Part shown: positions 24,433 through 33,990 of the stretch, in pieces
How the letters are laid out: each line of letters begins with the position of its first letter
How positions within the stretch are numbered: the stretch's first letter is position 1
NCBI RefSeq assembly: GCF_030704685.1
Contig: NZ_JAUZDX010000005.1
Coordinates: 1 to 64,000, forward strand
From: Acidovorax sp. A1169
GTDB taxonomy: Bacteria; Pseudomonadota; Gammaproteobacteria; Burkholderiales; Burkholderiaceae_C
DNA: 64,000 nucleotides
Reading direction: 5' to 3'
Translations under genes and position numbers: made by a program
Notes under the pieces: model-generated
The model's database searches: none
What the model was told of the DNA's origin: nothing
What the model saw: only the letters and a program-made list of their open reading frames with translations

Positions 24433-25155
24433 ATGGCCCACCGCACCGCCCCTTCTTTTTCGAGCACGGCGCGTGCGCTGTGCGCCATTGCCGCCACCCT
24501 GGCCTTCACAGCGCTGCAACCGGCACAGGCCCAGGTGCCACCCAGCCCTGCGGACATAGCGGCCTACCAGGGCCTGCATGCTGCGGCGGCCCATGGCGAC
24601 ACTGCCGCCCTGCAGCGCCTGATCGCAGGCCCGAGTGCCGCGGCACTGGCCAATGCCCGCGACGCCCATGGGCGCACGCCGCTGCACGTGGCCACGTTTG
24701 CCCGGCAGCGTGACGCCATCCGAACACTGGCCAAGGCCGGCGCCGGCCTGGATTTGCTGGAGAACGACCGCTACGACGCGGTGACGATCGCCGCCGTGGC
24801 CGACGACGAGGAAACGCTGGCCCTGCTTCTCTCGCTGGGTGCCAGCGCGAAACAGGTCACCAGCCGCTACGACGGCACGGCCCTGATCGCCGCCGCCCAC
24901 CTGGGCCACGACGGCGTGGTGCGCCAGTTGATCGCCGCCGGCGCGCCGTTGGACCATGTGAACAACCTGCACTGGACGGCGCTGATCGAATCCATCGTGC
25001 TGGGCAACGGCGGGCCGCGCCACCAGGCCACGCTCAAGGCCCTCGTCAAGGCGGGGGCAAGCCAGACGCTGACCGACCGGCAGGGCAACACGCCGCTGCA
25101 ACTGGCAAAGCAGCGGGGCTACGATGCCATGGTGCAGATGCTGGTCAGTCGGTAA
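24433..25155 (+). CDS. Exported ankyrin-repeat protein
   Basis: A 240-aa protein with a signal peptide (hydrophobic core ARALCAIAATLAFTAL, cleavage after AQA near 36) followed by five to six ankyrin repeats. Helical repeats with the NARDAHGRTPLHVA, DRYDAVTIAAV, SRYDGTALIAAAHLG and TDRQGNTPLQLAKQRG signatures are evenly spaced at about 33 residues. The partner is unknown. It follows the haem-binding protein gene by 28 bases with a strong gaggaaag site, so the two are probably cotranscribed. Its final 11 bases overlap convergent dbpA. Confidence 0.87.
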   Translation: MAHRTAPSFSSTARALCAIAATLAFTALQPAQAQVPPSPADIAAYQGLHAAAAHGDTAALQRLIAGPSAAALANARDAHGRTPLHVATFARQRDAIRTLAKAGAGLDLLENDRYDAVTIAAVADDEETLALLLSLGASAKQVTSRYDGTALIAAAHLGHDGVVRQLIAAGAPLDHVNNLHWTALIESIVLGNGGPRHQATLKALVKAGASQTLTDRQGNTPLQLAKQRGYDAMVQMLVSR

Positions 25156-26548
25156 CCAGGCGGGCCTTCACGGACTTGCCTTTGACCTTGCCGCTGTTGA
25201 GGCGGTCGGCCACCTGGCGTCCCACGGTGCGGTCCACCGCCACGTAGGTGGAGAACTCGTTGACGTTGATCTTGCCGATCTGCTCGCGTGTGAAGCCCAT
25301 CTCGCCGGTCAGCGCGCCCAGCACGTCGCCAGCACGGATCTTCTCCTTGCGGCCACCGATGATCTGGATGGTGGCCATGGGTGGCACCAGCGGCCCGTTG
25401 CCCGTGGGCGTGAGTTCGGCCAGCGGGTAAAAGCGCGATTCGCGGCCCTGCAACTGCTCGATCTTGCCCACGCTGCCCATCTCGTCCATGCTCGACAGGT
25501 TCAGCGCCAGGCCCTCGGCATCGCCCCGGCCGGTGCGCCCGATGCGGTGGATGTGCACCTCGGCGTCGGGCGTCACGTCCACGTTGATCACCGCTGCCAG
25601 GTTGGCGATGTCGAGGCCGCGCGCGGCCACGTCGGTGGCCACCAGCACCGAACAGCTGCGGTTGGCGAACTGCACCAGCACCTGGTCGCGCTCGCGCTGC
25701 TCCAGCTCACCGTACAGCGCCAGGGCGCTGAAGCCCTGGGCCTGCAGCACGGCCACCAGGTCGCGGCACTGCTGCTTGGTATTGCAAAAGGCCAGCGAGG
25801 ACTCGGGCCGGAAGTGGTCCAGGATCTGCGACACGGCGTGCAGGCGCTCGGAGTTCTTCACCTCGTACCAGCGCTGCTCGATCTTGCCCTCGGCATGCTG
25901 GGCCTGCACGGTGATCTGCTCGGGCGCCTTCATGAACTGCTGGCTCAGCTTGGCGATGCCCTCGGGGTAGGTGGCCGAGAACAGCAGGGTCTGGCGCTCC
26001 TTGGGGCACTGGCGCGCCACGGTGGCGATGTCGTCGAAGAAACCCATGTCCAGCATGCGGTCGGCCTCGTCGAGCACCAGGGTGTTGAGCGCTTCCAGCG
26101 ACAGGTGCTGGCGCTCCAGGTGGTCCATCACGCGGCCGGGCGTGCCGACCACGATGTGGGCACCGTGCTCCAGGCTCACGGTCTGGCCGCGCAGCGGTAC
26201 ACCGCCGCACAGCGTGACGACCTTGATGTTCTCTTCGGCCCGCGCCAGGCGGCGGATCTCGGTGGTCACCTGGTCGGCCAGTTCGCGCGTGGGGCACAGC
26301 ACCAGCGCCTGCACGGCAAAGCGGCGCGGGTTGAGGTTGGCCAGCAGGGCCAGGGCAAAGGCGGCCGTCTTGCCGCTGCCGGTGCTGGCCTGGGCGATCA
26401 GGTCCTTGCCCAGCAGGGCGGGCGGCAGGCTGGCGGCCTGGATGGGAGTCATCTGCGTGTAGCCCAACTGCTGCAGATTGGCCAGCGTGGAGGGGCCGAG
26501 GGCCAGCGTGCTGAAGTCAGTGCCGGCTTGGTTTTCTTTGGAGGTCAT
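25145..26548 (-). CDS. dbpA: ATP-dependent RNA helicase DbpA
   Basis: DbpA is a DEAD-box helicase that acts on hairpin 92 of 23S rRNA during 50S assembly. The 467-aa protein shows the Q-motif (GYTQMTPIQ), Walker A ASTGSGKT (~53-60), DEAD (~160), SAT, and HRIGRTGR. It also has the C-terminal DbpA RNA-binding domain (~390-467, PPMATIQIIGGRKEKIRAGD and onward), which separates it from RhlE/SrmB. Length is normal. It is transcribed away from the GGDEF/EAL gene with a ~127-base divergent spacer. Confidence 0.95.
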   Translation of the reverse strand: MTSKENQAGTDFSTLALGPSTLANLQQLGYTQMTPIQAASLPPALLGKDLIAQASTGSGKTAAFALALLANLNPRRFAVQALVLCPTRELADQVTTEIRRLARAEENIKVVTLCGGVPLRGQTVSLEHGAHIVVGTPGRVMDHLERQHLSLEALNTLVLDEADRMLDMGFFDDIATVARQCPKERQTLLFSATYPEGIAKLSQQFMKAPEQITVQAQHAEGKIEQRWYEVKNSERLHAVSQILDHFRPESSLAFCNTKQQCRDLVAVLQAQGFSALALYGELEQRERDQVLVQFANRSCSVLVATDVAARGLDIANLAAVINVDVTPDAEVHIHRIGRTGRGDAEGLALNLSSMDEMGSVGKIEQLQGRESRFYPLAELTPTGNGPLVPPMATIQIIGGRKEKIRAGDVLGALTGEMGFTREQIGKINVNEFSTYVAVDRTVGRQVADRLNSGKVKGKSVKARLVTD

Positions 26549-26675
26549 GGCCCCGATTATCCGGGGCGCGCCAGAAAAGACCTATTTGCCCTGCCATGTG
26601 CATAGGGAGAACTACCTTACGCCGGCGTCAGGTGAATCGGCTATAACGGAATACAGCGCAGGAACCGGGTGGTAC

Positions 26676-28757
26676 ATGCCAGAAACGATCAACGCAGCCA
26701 GCACCGCCGAGCAGGGCCGCTCCAGCGACCTGCTGCTGCGCCTGATCGCGGACTCCGTGCCCGCGCTGATGGCCTATTTCGACCTGCCCGGCCTGCACTG
26801 CCTGTTTGCCAACCAGGGCTATGCGGCCTATAACGGACACTCCACCGAATCCATCCTCGGCCTCACGGTGCAGGAAGCCATCGGCGACAAGGCCTGGCAG
26901 GCCATACAGCCCCATGTGGAGCGCTCCACCCGGGGCGAGCACGTCAAGTACGCGCGTGAGCAGACCCTGCCCAATGGCGATGTGCGCATGATCGAAGTGA
27001 ATCTCATCCCGCACTTCGAAGGCGCGCAGAAGGACCGGCAACTGGGCTCCTTCGTGCTGATCACCGACATCAGCGAGCGCTGGCGTGCCGAGCGCTCGGT
27101 GCGCGAGAGCGAAGAGCGCATGCGCAAGTTCACCGAAGCCACGGACGAGGCCATCGTGTTCCACCGCGATGGCCTGATCTCCGACGGCAACGAGGCCCTC
27201 TACCGGCTCACAGGCTATGCGCTGCACGAGGTGGTGGGCCTGTCCATCTTCAACTTCATCAGCCCCGAATGGCGCGCGGTGGCGCTGGACTACACGCGCA
27301 GCGGCCGCGAAGATCCCTACGAGGTCACCATTCGCCACAAGGATGGCCATGCCATCCCGGTGGAGGTGGTGGGCAAGACCATGCCGTTTCACCATGCGGA
27401 CTACCGCATCGTGGTGGTGCGTGACATCACCGCGCGCAAGCAGGCGCAGGAGCGCGAGGCCTTCAACGCCCTGCACGACTCGCTCACGCAGTTGCCCAAC
27501 CGCCGCCACCTGATGGAACAGCTGGCCAAGGCTCTGGCACGCCGCCAGGGCCAGGTGGCGGTGCTGTTCGTGAACCTGGACCATTTCAAGACCGTGAACG
27601 ATTCGCTCGGCCACCACGCCGGCGACCAGTTGCTGCGCGAAGTGGCCGACCGCCTGCGCCACGCTGTGGGCGAAGCCGACGTGGTGGCCCGCTTGGGCAG
27701 CGACGAGTTCGTGCTGGTGCTCACCAGCATCGAGACGCCCGAGGATGCGGCCCAGGTGGCCGACGCCGTGCTGCAGGCCATGCGCACCGTCTTCACGGTG
27801 GGCCACCTGCCGCTGACCATGTCGCCGTCCATCGGCATCAGCCTGTTCCCGGACGATGGGGCCACCGGCGACGCACTGCTGCGCTGTGCCGACGCGGCCA
27901 TGCAGCAGGCCAAGGACAGTGGCCGCGGCAACCGCCAGTTCTACCAGCCCGGTATGGACCTGCGCGCCATGGAGGTGCTGCAGCAGGAGCGCCTGCTGCG
28001 CGAGGCCATCGCGGACAACGCCTTCGTGCTGCACTACCAGCCGCAGATCTGCCTGAAGGACGGCACGCTCCGGGGCTTCGAGGCCCTGGTGCGCTGGCGC
28101 CACCCGGTGCGCGGTCTGGTGGGCCCCACCGATTTCATCGCCTTCGCCGAGTCGCGCGGGCTCATCACCCCGATTGGCCGCTGGGTACTGCACGAGGCCT
28201 GCCGCCAGCTCAAGGCCTGGCAGGACGAGGGGCTGGCCCTGGTGCCGGTGGCCGTGAACCTGTCGGCCCTGGAGTTCCGCCAGCGCGACGTGGCCGGCGA
28301 GATCGCCGCCGCCCTCAGGGCCACGGGCCTGGCGCCGCAGTATCTGGAGATCGAGCTGACCGAATCGGTGCTGATGCACCAGAACGGCCAGGTGCTCGAT
28401 ACGCTGCAAGCCCTCAAGGACTTGGGCGTGGGCATCTCCATCGATGATTTCGGCACCGGCTATTCGTCGCTGGCCTACCTCAAGCGCTACCCCATCGACA
28501 AGCTCAAGATCGACCGCTCCTTCGTGATGGACACCCCGGACAGCGCCGACGACGTGGCCATCGTCACCGCCATCGTGCAGATGGGCCGCAGCCTGCAGCT
28601 CAAGACCGTGGCCGAGGGGGTGGAGACCGCCGAACAGATGGCCCTGCTGCGCAGCCTGGGTTGCGATCTGATCCAGGGGCACCTGATCTCGGTGCCCCTG
28701 GACGCCCCGGCCATCCGCCAGTGGCTGCTGGGCCAGGGCGCGCAAACTGCGGCCTGA
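26676..28757 (+). CDS. PAS-PAS-GGDEF-EAL cyclic-di-GMP protein
   Basis: A 693-aa cytosolic protein with two PAS domains (~20-150 and ~160-275; ITDISERWRAERSVRESEER marks the junction), a GGDEF domain (~280-440) and an EAL domain (~450-690). The GGDEF site reads GSDEF (341-345), a one-residue departure that often lowers cyclase activity. The EAL site looks intact: FEALVRWRHP, ELTESVLM, IDDFGTGYSS, KIDRSFV and the closing EGVET. It is therefore probably a phosphodiesterase or a tuned bifunctional enzyme. The start at 26676 is chosen for aggaa upstream; the frame opens earlier but overlaps dbpA's 5' end. Confidence 0.92.
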   Translation: MPETINAASTAEQGRSSDLLLRLIADSVPALMAYFDLPGLHCLFANQGYAAYNGHSTESILGLTVQEAIGDKAWQAIQPHVERSTRGEHVKYAREQTLPNGDVRMIEVNLIPHFEGAQKDRQLGSFVLITDISERWRAERSVRESEERMRKFTEATDEAIVFHRDGLISDGNEALYRLTGYALHEVVGLSIFNFISPEWRAVALDYTRSGREDPYEVTIRHKDGHAIPVEVVGKTMPFHHADYRIVVVRDITARKQAQEREAFNALHDSLTQLPNRRHLMEQLAKALARRQGQVAVLFVNLDHFKTVNDSLGHHAGDQLLREVADRLRHAVGEADVVARLGSDEFVLVLTSIETPEDAAQVADAVLQAMRTVFTVGHLPLTMSPSIGISLFPDDGATGDALLRCADAAMQQAKDSGRGNRQFYQPGMDLRAMEVLQQERLLREAIADNAFVLHYQPQICLKDGTLRGFEALVRWRHPVRGLVGPTDFIAFAESRGLITPIGRWVLHEACRQLKAWQDEGLALVPVAVNLSALEFRQRDVAGEIAAALRATGLAPQYLEIELTESVLMHQNGQVLDTLQALKDLGVGISIDDFGTGYSSLAYLKRYPIDKLKIDRSFVMDTPDSADDVAIVTAIVQMGRSLQLKTVAEGVETAEQMALLRSLGCDLIQGHLISVPLDAPAIRQWLLGQGAQTAA

Positions 28758-28868
28758 ACGCCACAGCGGGCCCGGGCGAGGGTCCGACAGGGCGGTTTCC
28801 CGTGAATTTCTGGTGCAGTGCAGGTAGCTGTCATCCCCACCACCCCGCCGCATGTGGACAATAGGGCC

Positions 28869-30350
28869 ATGCCCCTGATTCCCGACTTCATCGCCCCCAC
28901 CCGCCACACCGACCCTGCCGAGGCCCTGGCCCAGGTGCAGCGCATCTACCAGCAGCAGATCGGCCACCTGCGCGAGGCCATGCACCAGTTCGTCTCCGGC
29001 GATACGCCGGCGGGGCATGTACGCGCCTTCTACCCCTTCGTGCGCATCCACACCACCACGGTGGCACGGGCGGACACCAAGCTGGCCTATGGCTTCGTGG
29101 AAGGCCCCGGCCGCTACGAGACCACGCTGACCCGCCCGGACCTGTTTGCACGGTACTATGCCGAGCAGTTCCGCCTGCTGCGCTCAAGCCACAACGTGGA
29201 ACTGGAAGTGGGCACGAGTGCCCAGCCCATCCCGATCCACTTCTCGTTCGCCGAGCACGACCACATCGAAGGCACGCTGACACAGGAGCGCCGCATGCTG
29301 ATGCGCGACGTGTTCGACCTGCCCGATCTGGCCGCCATGGACGACGGCATCGCCAACGGCACCTGGGCACCGCGCCAGGGCGAGGCACAGCCGCTGTCGC
29401 TGTTCACCGCGCCGCGCGTGGACTACTCGCTGCACCGTCTGCGCCACTACACGGGCACGGCACCCGAGTGGTTCCAGAACTTCGTGCTGTTCACCAACTA
29501 CCAGTTCTACATCGACGAGTTCGTGCGCCTGGGCCATGCCGAGATGGCCAAGCCCGACAGCGAGTACGTGGCCTTCATCGAGCCGGGCAACGTGATCACG
29601 CGCCGCGTCGGCTTGCCGGCGGCGGAGGCCGACGCCCTGGGCGTGGCCCCGCCGCGCCTGCCGCAGATGCCCGCCTACCACCTGGTGCGCCAGGACCGCA
29701 GCGGCATCACCATGGTCAACATCGGCGTGGGCCCGGCCAACGCCAAGACCATCACCGACCACATCGCCGTGCTGCGCCCGCACGCCTGGATGATGCTGGG
29801 CCACTGCGCCGGCCTGCGCAACAGCCAGCAACTGGGCGACTACGTGCTGGCGCATGCCTATGTGCGCGAAGACCACGTGCTTGACGAGGAACTGCCGCTG
29901 TGGGTGCCGATCCCGGCGCTGGCCGAGATCCAGGTGGCGCTGGAGCAGGCCGTGGCCGACGTGACCCAGATCGCCGAAGCCGACCTCAAGCGCATCATGC
30001 GCACCGGCACCGTGGCCAGCACCGACAACCGCAACTGGGAGCTGTTGCCCGACAACATGCCCCAGCGCCGCTTCAGCCAGAGCCGCGCCGTGGCGCTGGA
30101 CATGGAAAGCGCCACCATCGCGGCCAACGGGTTCCGCTTTCGCGTGCCCTACGGCACCCTGCTGTGCGTGAGCGACAAGCCGCTGCACGGCGAGATCAAG
30201 CTGCCCGGCATGGCCAACCACTTCTACCGCGAGCGGGTGGACCAGCACCTGCGCATCGGCATGCGCGCCATCGAGATCCTGCGCGAGGGCGGCATCCACC
30301 GCCTGCACAGTCGCAAGCTGCGCAGCTTTGCCGAGGTGGCGTTCCAGTAA
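28869..30350 (+). CDS. amn: AMP nucleosidase
   Basis: Amn hydrolyses AMP to adenine and ribose 5-phosphate, regulating the adenylate pool. The 493-aa product has the family's N-terminal regulatory domain (~1-180; GRYETTLTRPDLFARYY, HFSFAEHDHIEGTL) and a C-terminal phosphorylase-type catalytic domain. Catalytic-domain marks are ITMVNIGVGPANAKTITDH (~278), LGHCAGLRNSQQLGDYVLA (~305) and ALDMESATIAANG (~410). Length matches the enterobacterial enzyme. It sits between the c-di-GMP gene and a diguanylate cyclase without a functional link that I can see. Confidence 0.95.
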   Translation: MPLIPDFIAPTRHTDPAEALAQVQRIYQQQIGHLREAMHQFVSGDTPAGHVRAFYPFVRIHTTTVARADTKLAYGFVEGPGRYETTLTRPDLFARYYAEQFRLLRSSHNVELEVGTSAQPIPIHFSFAEHDHIEGTLTQERRMLMRDVFDLPDLAAMDDGIANGTWAPRQGEAQPLSLFTAPRVDYSLHRLRHYTGTAPEWFQNFVLFTNYQFYIDEFVRLGHAEMAKPDSEYVAFIEPGNVITRRVGLPAAEADALGVAPPRLPQMPAYHLVRQDRSGITMVNIGVGPANAKTITDHIAVLRPHAWMMLGHCAGLRNSQQLGDYVLAHAYVREDHVLDEELPLWVPIPALAEIQVALEQAVADVTQIAEADLKRIMRTGTVASTDNRNWELLPDNMPQRRFSQSRAVALDMESATIAANGFRFRVPYGTLLCVSDKPLHGEIKLPGMANHFYRERVDQHLRIGMRAIEILREGGIHRLHSRKLRSFAEVAFQ

Positions 30351-30383
30351 TACCGTCCCAGCCGCACGGCGGCGCATCCATCC

Positions 30384-31517
30384 ATGCCACTGGACTTTCT
30401 GACACTGATGGCGGTGATGGCCGCCAACCTGTTCATGATCTCGGCCGCCCTGCCCCTGATCATGGGCCCCGGAGTGAGCCCCGCAGCCCGCTATGTGCAG
30501 GCCAGCATGCTGCTGCAGGCCACGGCCTGGGCGGCCATCATCGCGGCCGGGACGTGGTGGGACCAAGCCCTGTCCACCCTGTCGGTGGCCTGCAATGCAG
30601 TGGCACAGTGGATGCTGTACCGTGCCCTGGGCGAATGGCTGGGCGAGCGCCCCTTGAAGTCCCTGCTGCGGGTTCTGGTGGTGATCACCCCGCTGGGCTA
30701 CACACTCACGTTTGGCGACTATGCTTGGCGCGTGGGCTGGGCCAACCTGCTGATGGCCGCCATTCTGCTCATCGTGGCACGCGCCACGCTCTACCCTGCA
30801 CGCTATGCCGACCCGCGGTGGCGGCGCCTGCTCCTGGCCTGCCTGGTCACCTCGGCGGCGTTCACCCTGGCGCGCGGCATGCTGGGCGCATTCACCGATC
30901 AGTACCCGAGCTTTCGCACGCCGCACCCCGTGAACCTGGCTGCAGCCGTGGCCACCAACGTCTGCCTGGTGCTGGGCACCGTGGCCCTGCTGGTGGCCTG
31001 GCGTGCCGAGGCCGAGCACAAGCTGCGCGCCCTGGCCATGACCGACGGCCTCACCGGCGTGCTCAACCGGCGTGGCTTCACCAAGCAGGCCGACAACATG
31101 CTCTCCCACGCCTGGCGCCACCACCTGCCGCTCACGGCACTGGTGCTGGACCTGGACTATTTCAAGCAGATCAACGACACCCATGGCCACGAGACGGGCG
31201 ACCGGGCACTGAAGCTGTTTGCCCGCCTGCTGGAGGAAACCTGCCGCGCCGGCGATCTGGTCGGGCGGCTGGGGGGCGAGGAATTCGGCGTGCTGCTGCT
31301 GCACAACAGCGCGCCTGCAGGCATCGCCTTCGACCGCCGCCTGCGCACGCGCCTGCAGGAGACCAGCGTCGCAGAACTGGGCTTTGCGCTCGACTACAGC
31401 GCCGGCATGGCGGTGCTGCTGCCTGCGGAAACGCGCCTGCCCGACCTGATGGGCCGGGCCGATGCGGCGCTCTACCTGGCCAAGGCCCAAGGAAGAGGCC
31501 GCATGGTCGAGGCATGA
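30384..31517 (+). CDS. Membrane diguanylate cyclase
   Basis: A 377-aa protein. Six TM helices in the first ~200 residues form a MASE-like sensor without a recognised name, followed by one GGDEF domain. The active site is GGEEF at 297-301. A canonical inhibitory site RAGD lies exactly five residues before it, so product feedback is expected. Other parts present are TDGLTGVLNRRGF, DLDYFKQINDTHGH and the closing ADAALYLAKAQGRGR. It begins 33 bases after amn. Confidence 0.93.
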   Translation: MPLDFLTLMAVMAANLFMISAALPLIMGPGVSPAARYVQASMLLQATAWAAIIAAGTWWDQALSTLSVACNAVAQWMLYRALGEWLGERPLKSLLRVLVVITPLGYTLTFGDYAWRVGWANLLMAAILLIVARATLYPARYADPRWRRLLLACLVTSAAFTLARGMLGAFTDQYPSFRTPHPVNLAAAVATNVCLVLGTVALLVAWRAEAEHKLRALAMTDGLTGVLNRRGFTKQADNMLSHAWRHHLPLTALVLDLDYFKQINDTHGHETGDRALKLFARLLEETCRAGDLVGRLGGEEFGVLLLHNSAPAGIAFDRRLRTRLQETSVAELGFALDYSAGMAVLLPAETRLPDLMGRADAALYLAKAQGRGRMVEA

Positions 31518-31554
31518 GCGCACCCCGGATTCCGCTATCGCACACAATCGGTGC

Positions 31555-32496
31555 ATGACGGATCTATTCGAAGTGCGCGATCTGCGCAAAAGCTATGGCG
31601 AAACCACGGTGGTCAACGACGTCTCGTTCGCCATCGCCCCCGGTGAATGCCTGGGCGTGATCGGCCCCAACGGCGCGGGCAAGACCACCACCATCCGCAT
31701 GTGCCTGGGCCTGACCAACCCCGACAGCGGCAGCGTGCGCTTTTACCCCAGCGCTGGTGCAGACCCCCTGCACATGCCGCACGACGCGCTGGCCATCAAG
31801 GCGCAGATCGGCGTGGTGACACAGTTCGACACGCTGGACCCGGATTTCACCTGCTACGAGAACCTGCGCGTGTTCGGCCGCTACTTCGGCATCAAGGGCC
31901 CAGCCATGGACGAGCGCGTGCCCCGCCTGCTCGAATTCGCCTCGCTGGGCCACAAGGCCAACGCCAAGCCCGGCGAACTCTCGGGCGGCATGAAGCGGCG
32001 CCTGAGCCTGGCACGCGCCCTTGTCAACGACCCGCGTCTGCTGCTGTTGGATGAGCCCACCACGGGCCTCGATCCCCAGGCCCGCCACCTGATGTGGGAG
32101 CGCCTGCAACTGCTGCTGCAACAGGGCAAGTCCATCCTGCTGACCACCCACTTCATGGACGAGGCCGAACGCCTGTGCTCACGCCTGCTGGTGCTCGACC
32201 ATGGCAAGAAGATCGCCGAAGGCCGCCCGCGCGAACTCATTGCCCAGCACCTGGAGCCCGACGTGGTGGAAGTCTTCGGCGTGGGCGCCGTGGCCCTGGC
32301 CGAAGATGCCGCGCTGCGCCCCCTGGCGGCGCGCGTGGAGGTCAGCGGCGAAACGGTGTTCTTCTACACCCAGAACGCCCAGCCCCTGCTGCACGCGCTG
32401 GGCGCGCACCCGCATCTGCGCACCCTGCACCGGCCGGCCAACCTGGAGGACCTGTTCCTCAAGCTCACAGGGCGCCAGATCCGCGAGGATGGTTGA
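31555..32496 (+). CDS. ABC transporter ATP-binding protein (NodI-like)
   Basis: A 313-aa ABC-2-type ATPase of the NodI/DrrA group. Walker A is GPNGAGKTTT (~37), the signature is LSGGMKRRLSLARAL (~143), Walker B is LLLLDEPTTGLDPQ, and the switch His is in LLTTHFMDEAE. A ~90-residue C-terminal extension ends LEDLFLKLTGRQ, typical of exporters. The cognate permease would normally follow directly; here a NodJ-like permease lies 15.5 kb away at 48017-48862 on the same strand. Substrate unknown. Confidence 0.9.
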   Translation: MTDLFEVRDLRKSYGETTVVNDVSFAIAPGECLGVIGPNGAGKTTTIRMCLGLTNPDSGSVRFYPSAGADPLHMPHDALAIKAQIGVVTQFDTLDPDFTCYENLRVFGRYFGIKGPAMDERVPRLLEFASLGHKANAKPGELSGGMKRRLSLARALVNDPRLLLLDEPTTGLDPQARHLMWERLQLLLQQGKSILLTTHFMDEAERLCSRLLVLDHGKKIAEGRPRELIAQHLEPDVVEVFGVGAVALAEDAALRPLAARVEVSGETVFFYTQNAQPLLHALGAHPHLRTLHRPANLEDLFLKLTGRQIREDG

Positions 32497-32558
32497 GTCG
32501 AAGTCTGCGCCGGTTTTCTGCGATACGTAGGACGTCACGCAAGGAAAAAAACTGGCGC

Positions 32559-32672
32559 GGCCCAAGCCAGTGCCCCCGTGCAAGGGCCGCCCCGCCGCAC
32601 TGGGGGCGTCCCCCTCCCGACTCGCGCAGCGAGTCGAGAGAGGGGTGAAGGCGCGAAGCGACTCAGGGGGTG
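32559..32672 (-). repeat. Structured interspersed repeat, copy 1
   Basis: This 114-bp segment is closely matched by 44399-44511. Two hairpins can form: 32567-32573 with 32597-32603 (ccagtgc/gcactgg), and 32618-32625 with 32629-32636 (cgactcgc/gcgagtcg). Sequence outside the stems (gcaagggccgccccgccg, agaggggtgaaggcgcgaag) is nearly identical in both copies, while stem bases differ in compensating pairs. It overlaps the last three codons of purT and supplies its stop. Confidence 0.8.
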
Positions 32673-33874
32673 ATCACCTTCCGTGGCTTGACTTTGCTGG
32701 CGGCGAGCTTGGCGTTGTCGCGCGCGGTGTGCACGTCCGCAGCGCGGGCCAGGGCCACGCCCATGCGGCGCTTGGTGAAGCTCTCGGGCTTGCCGAAGAG
32801 GCGCAGGTCGGTGTCGGGCACGCGCAGGGCCTCCTCCACGCCGTCGAAGACGATGCCCACGGCATCCACGCCTCCGTAGATCACGGCACTGGCGCCGGGG
32901 TTGCGCAGGCTGGTGTCCACCGGCAGGCCCAGGATGGCGCGGGCGTGCAGTTCGAACTCGCTCTGGTTCTGGGTGCACAGCGTCACCAGGCCAGTGTCGT
33001 GCGGGCGTGGGCTCACTTCGCTGAACCACACGTCCTGGCCCTTGACGAACAGCTCCACGCCGAACAGGCCCTGGCCGCCCAGGTTGTCGGTCACGGCCTT
33101 GGCGATCTGGCGCGATTTTTCGAGCGCTGCCGGGTGCATGGGGTGGGGCTGCCAGCTTTCCACGTAGTCACCGCTGACCTGCACGTGGCCGATGGGGTCG
33201 CAGAAATGGGTCTCGATCTGGCCATCGGCACCCACGGCGCGCACGGTGAGCTGGGTGATCTCGTAGTCGAAGTCGATGAAGCCCTCGACGATGACGCGGC
33301 CGTGGCTCACACGGCCACCGGCCATGGCGTAGTCCCAGGCGGTCTTCACGTCACCGGGGCCGTCGATCTTGCTCTGGCCCTTGCCCGAGCTGCTCATCAC
33401 CGGCTTGACGATGCAAGGGTAGCCGATGCCGGCGTCGATGGCCGCCTGCAACTCGTCCAGCGAATTGCAGAATTGGTAGGGGCTGGTGGGCAGGGCCAGG
33501 GTTTCGGCGGCCAGCACGCGGATGCCTTCGCGGTCCATGGTCAGGCGCGCGGCGCGTGCGGTGGGGATCACGCGCACGGTGCCGGCGGCCTCCAGCTCTT
33601 CGAGCATGGGGGTGGCGATGGCCTCGATCTCGGGCACGACCAGGTGGGGGCGCTCGGCCTCTATCAGGGCCTTGAGCTGTGCCGGATCGCTCATGGTGAT
33701 GGTGCGGCGGTGGTGGGCCACCTGCTGGCCGGGGGCGTTCTCGTAGCGATCGACCGCGATGGTCTCCACGCCCAGGCGCTGCAGCGCGATCAGGACCTCC
33801 TTGCCGAGCTCGCCCGAGCCCAGCAGCATGACTTTGGTGGCATGGGGGGACAGGGGGGTTCCGAAGGTGGTCAT
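32663..33874 (-). CDS. purT: Formate-dependent GAR transformylase PurT
   Basis: PurT makes formylglycinamide ribonucleotide from GAR, formate and ATP in purine synthesis. The 403-aa ATP-grasp enzyme has the N-terminal nucleotide fold [21 protein letters not shown] (~14) written here in part, the glycine-rich MSSSGKGQS loop (~160), [11 protein letters not shown], and the metal-binding [11 protein letters not shown] (~285). The C-terminus ends [10 protein letters not shown] and its stop lies within a repeat element, so the last residues may be repeat-derived. The start at 33874 gives full-family length; longer frames upstream have no similarity. Confidence 0.96.
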   Translation of the reverse strand: MTTFGTPLSPHATKVMLLGSGELGKEVLIALQRLGVETIAVDRYENAPGQQVAHHRRTITMSDPAQLKALIEAERPHLVVPEIEAIATPMLEELEAAGTVRVIPTARAARLTMDREGIRVLAAETLALPTSPYQFCNSLDELQAAIDAGIGYPCIVKPVMSSSGKGQSKIDGPGDVKTAWDYAMAGGRVSHGRVIVEGFIDFDYEITQLTVRAVGADGQIETHFCDPIGHVQVSGDYVESWQPHPMHPAALEKSRQIAKAVTDNLGGQGLFGVELFVKGQDVWFSEVSPRPHDTGLVTLCTQNQSEFELHARAILGLPVDTSLRNPGASAVIYGGVDAVGIVFDGVEEALRVPDTDLRLFGKPESFTKRRMGVALARAADVHTARDNAKLAASKVKPRKVITP

Positions 33875-33990
33875 GGCGGTGCTTTCGACAGAAGGTAGAG
33901 GGGTTTTGCCGCCCGCAAGGCGGCCCATGGGTGCCGACTTTAATGCACCCGAGACAGTCCGCGTGGCGCAGAACTTGCAACACCCGGGGC

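Noticed and set aside
26628..29051. 807-codon minus-strand frame opposite the GGDEF/EAL gene
   Set aside because: A shadow of a GC3-rich gene: His/Gln/Gly-rich low-complexity translation without any family motif.
29184..31589. 801-codon minus-strand frame opposite amn and the cyclase
   Set aside because: Same shadow pattern; both opposite genes have intact family motifs.
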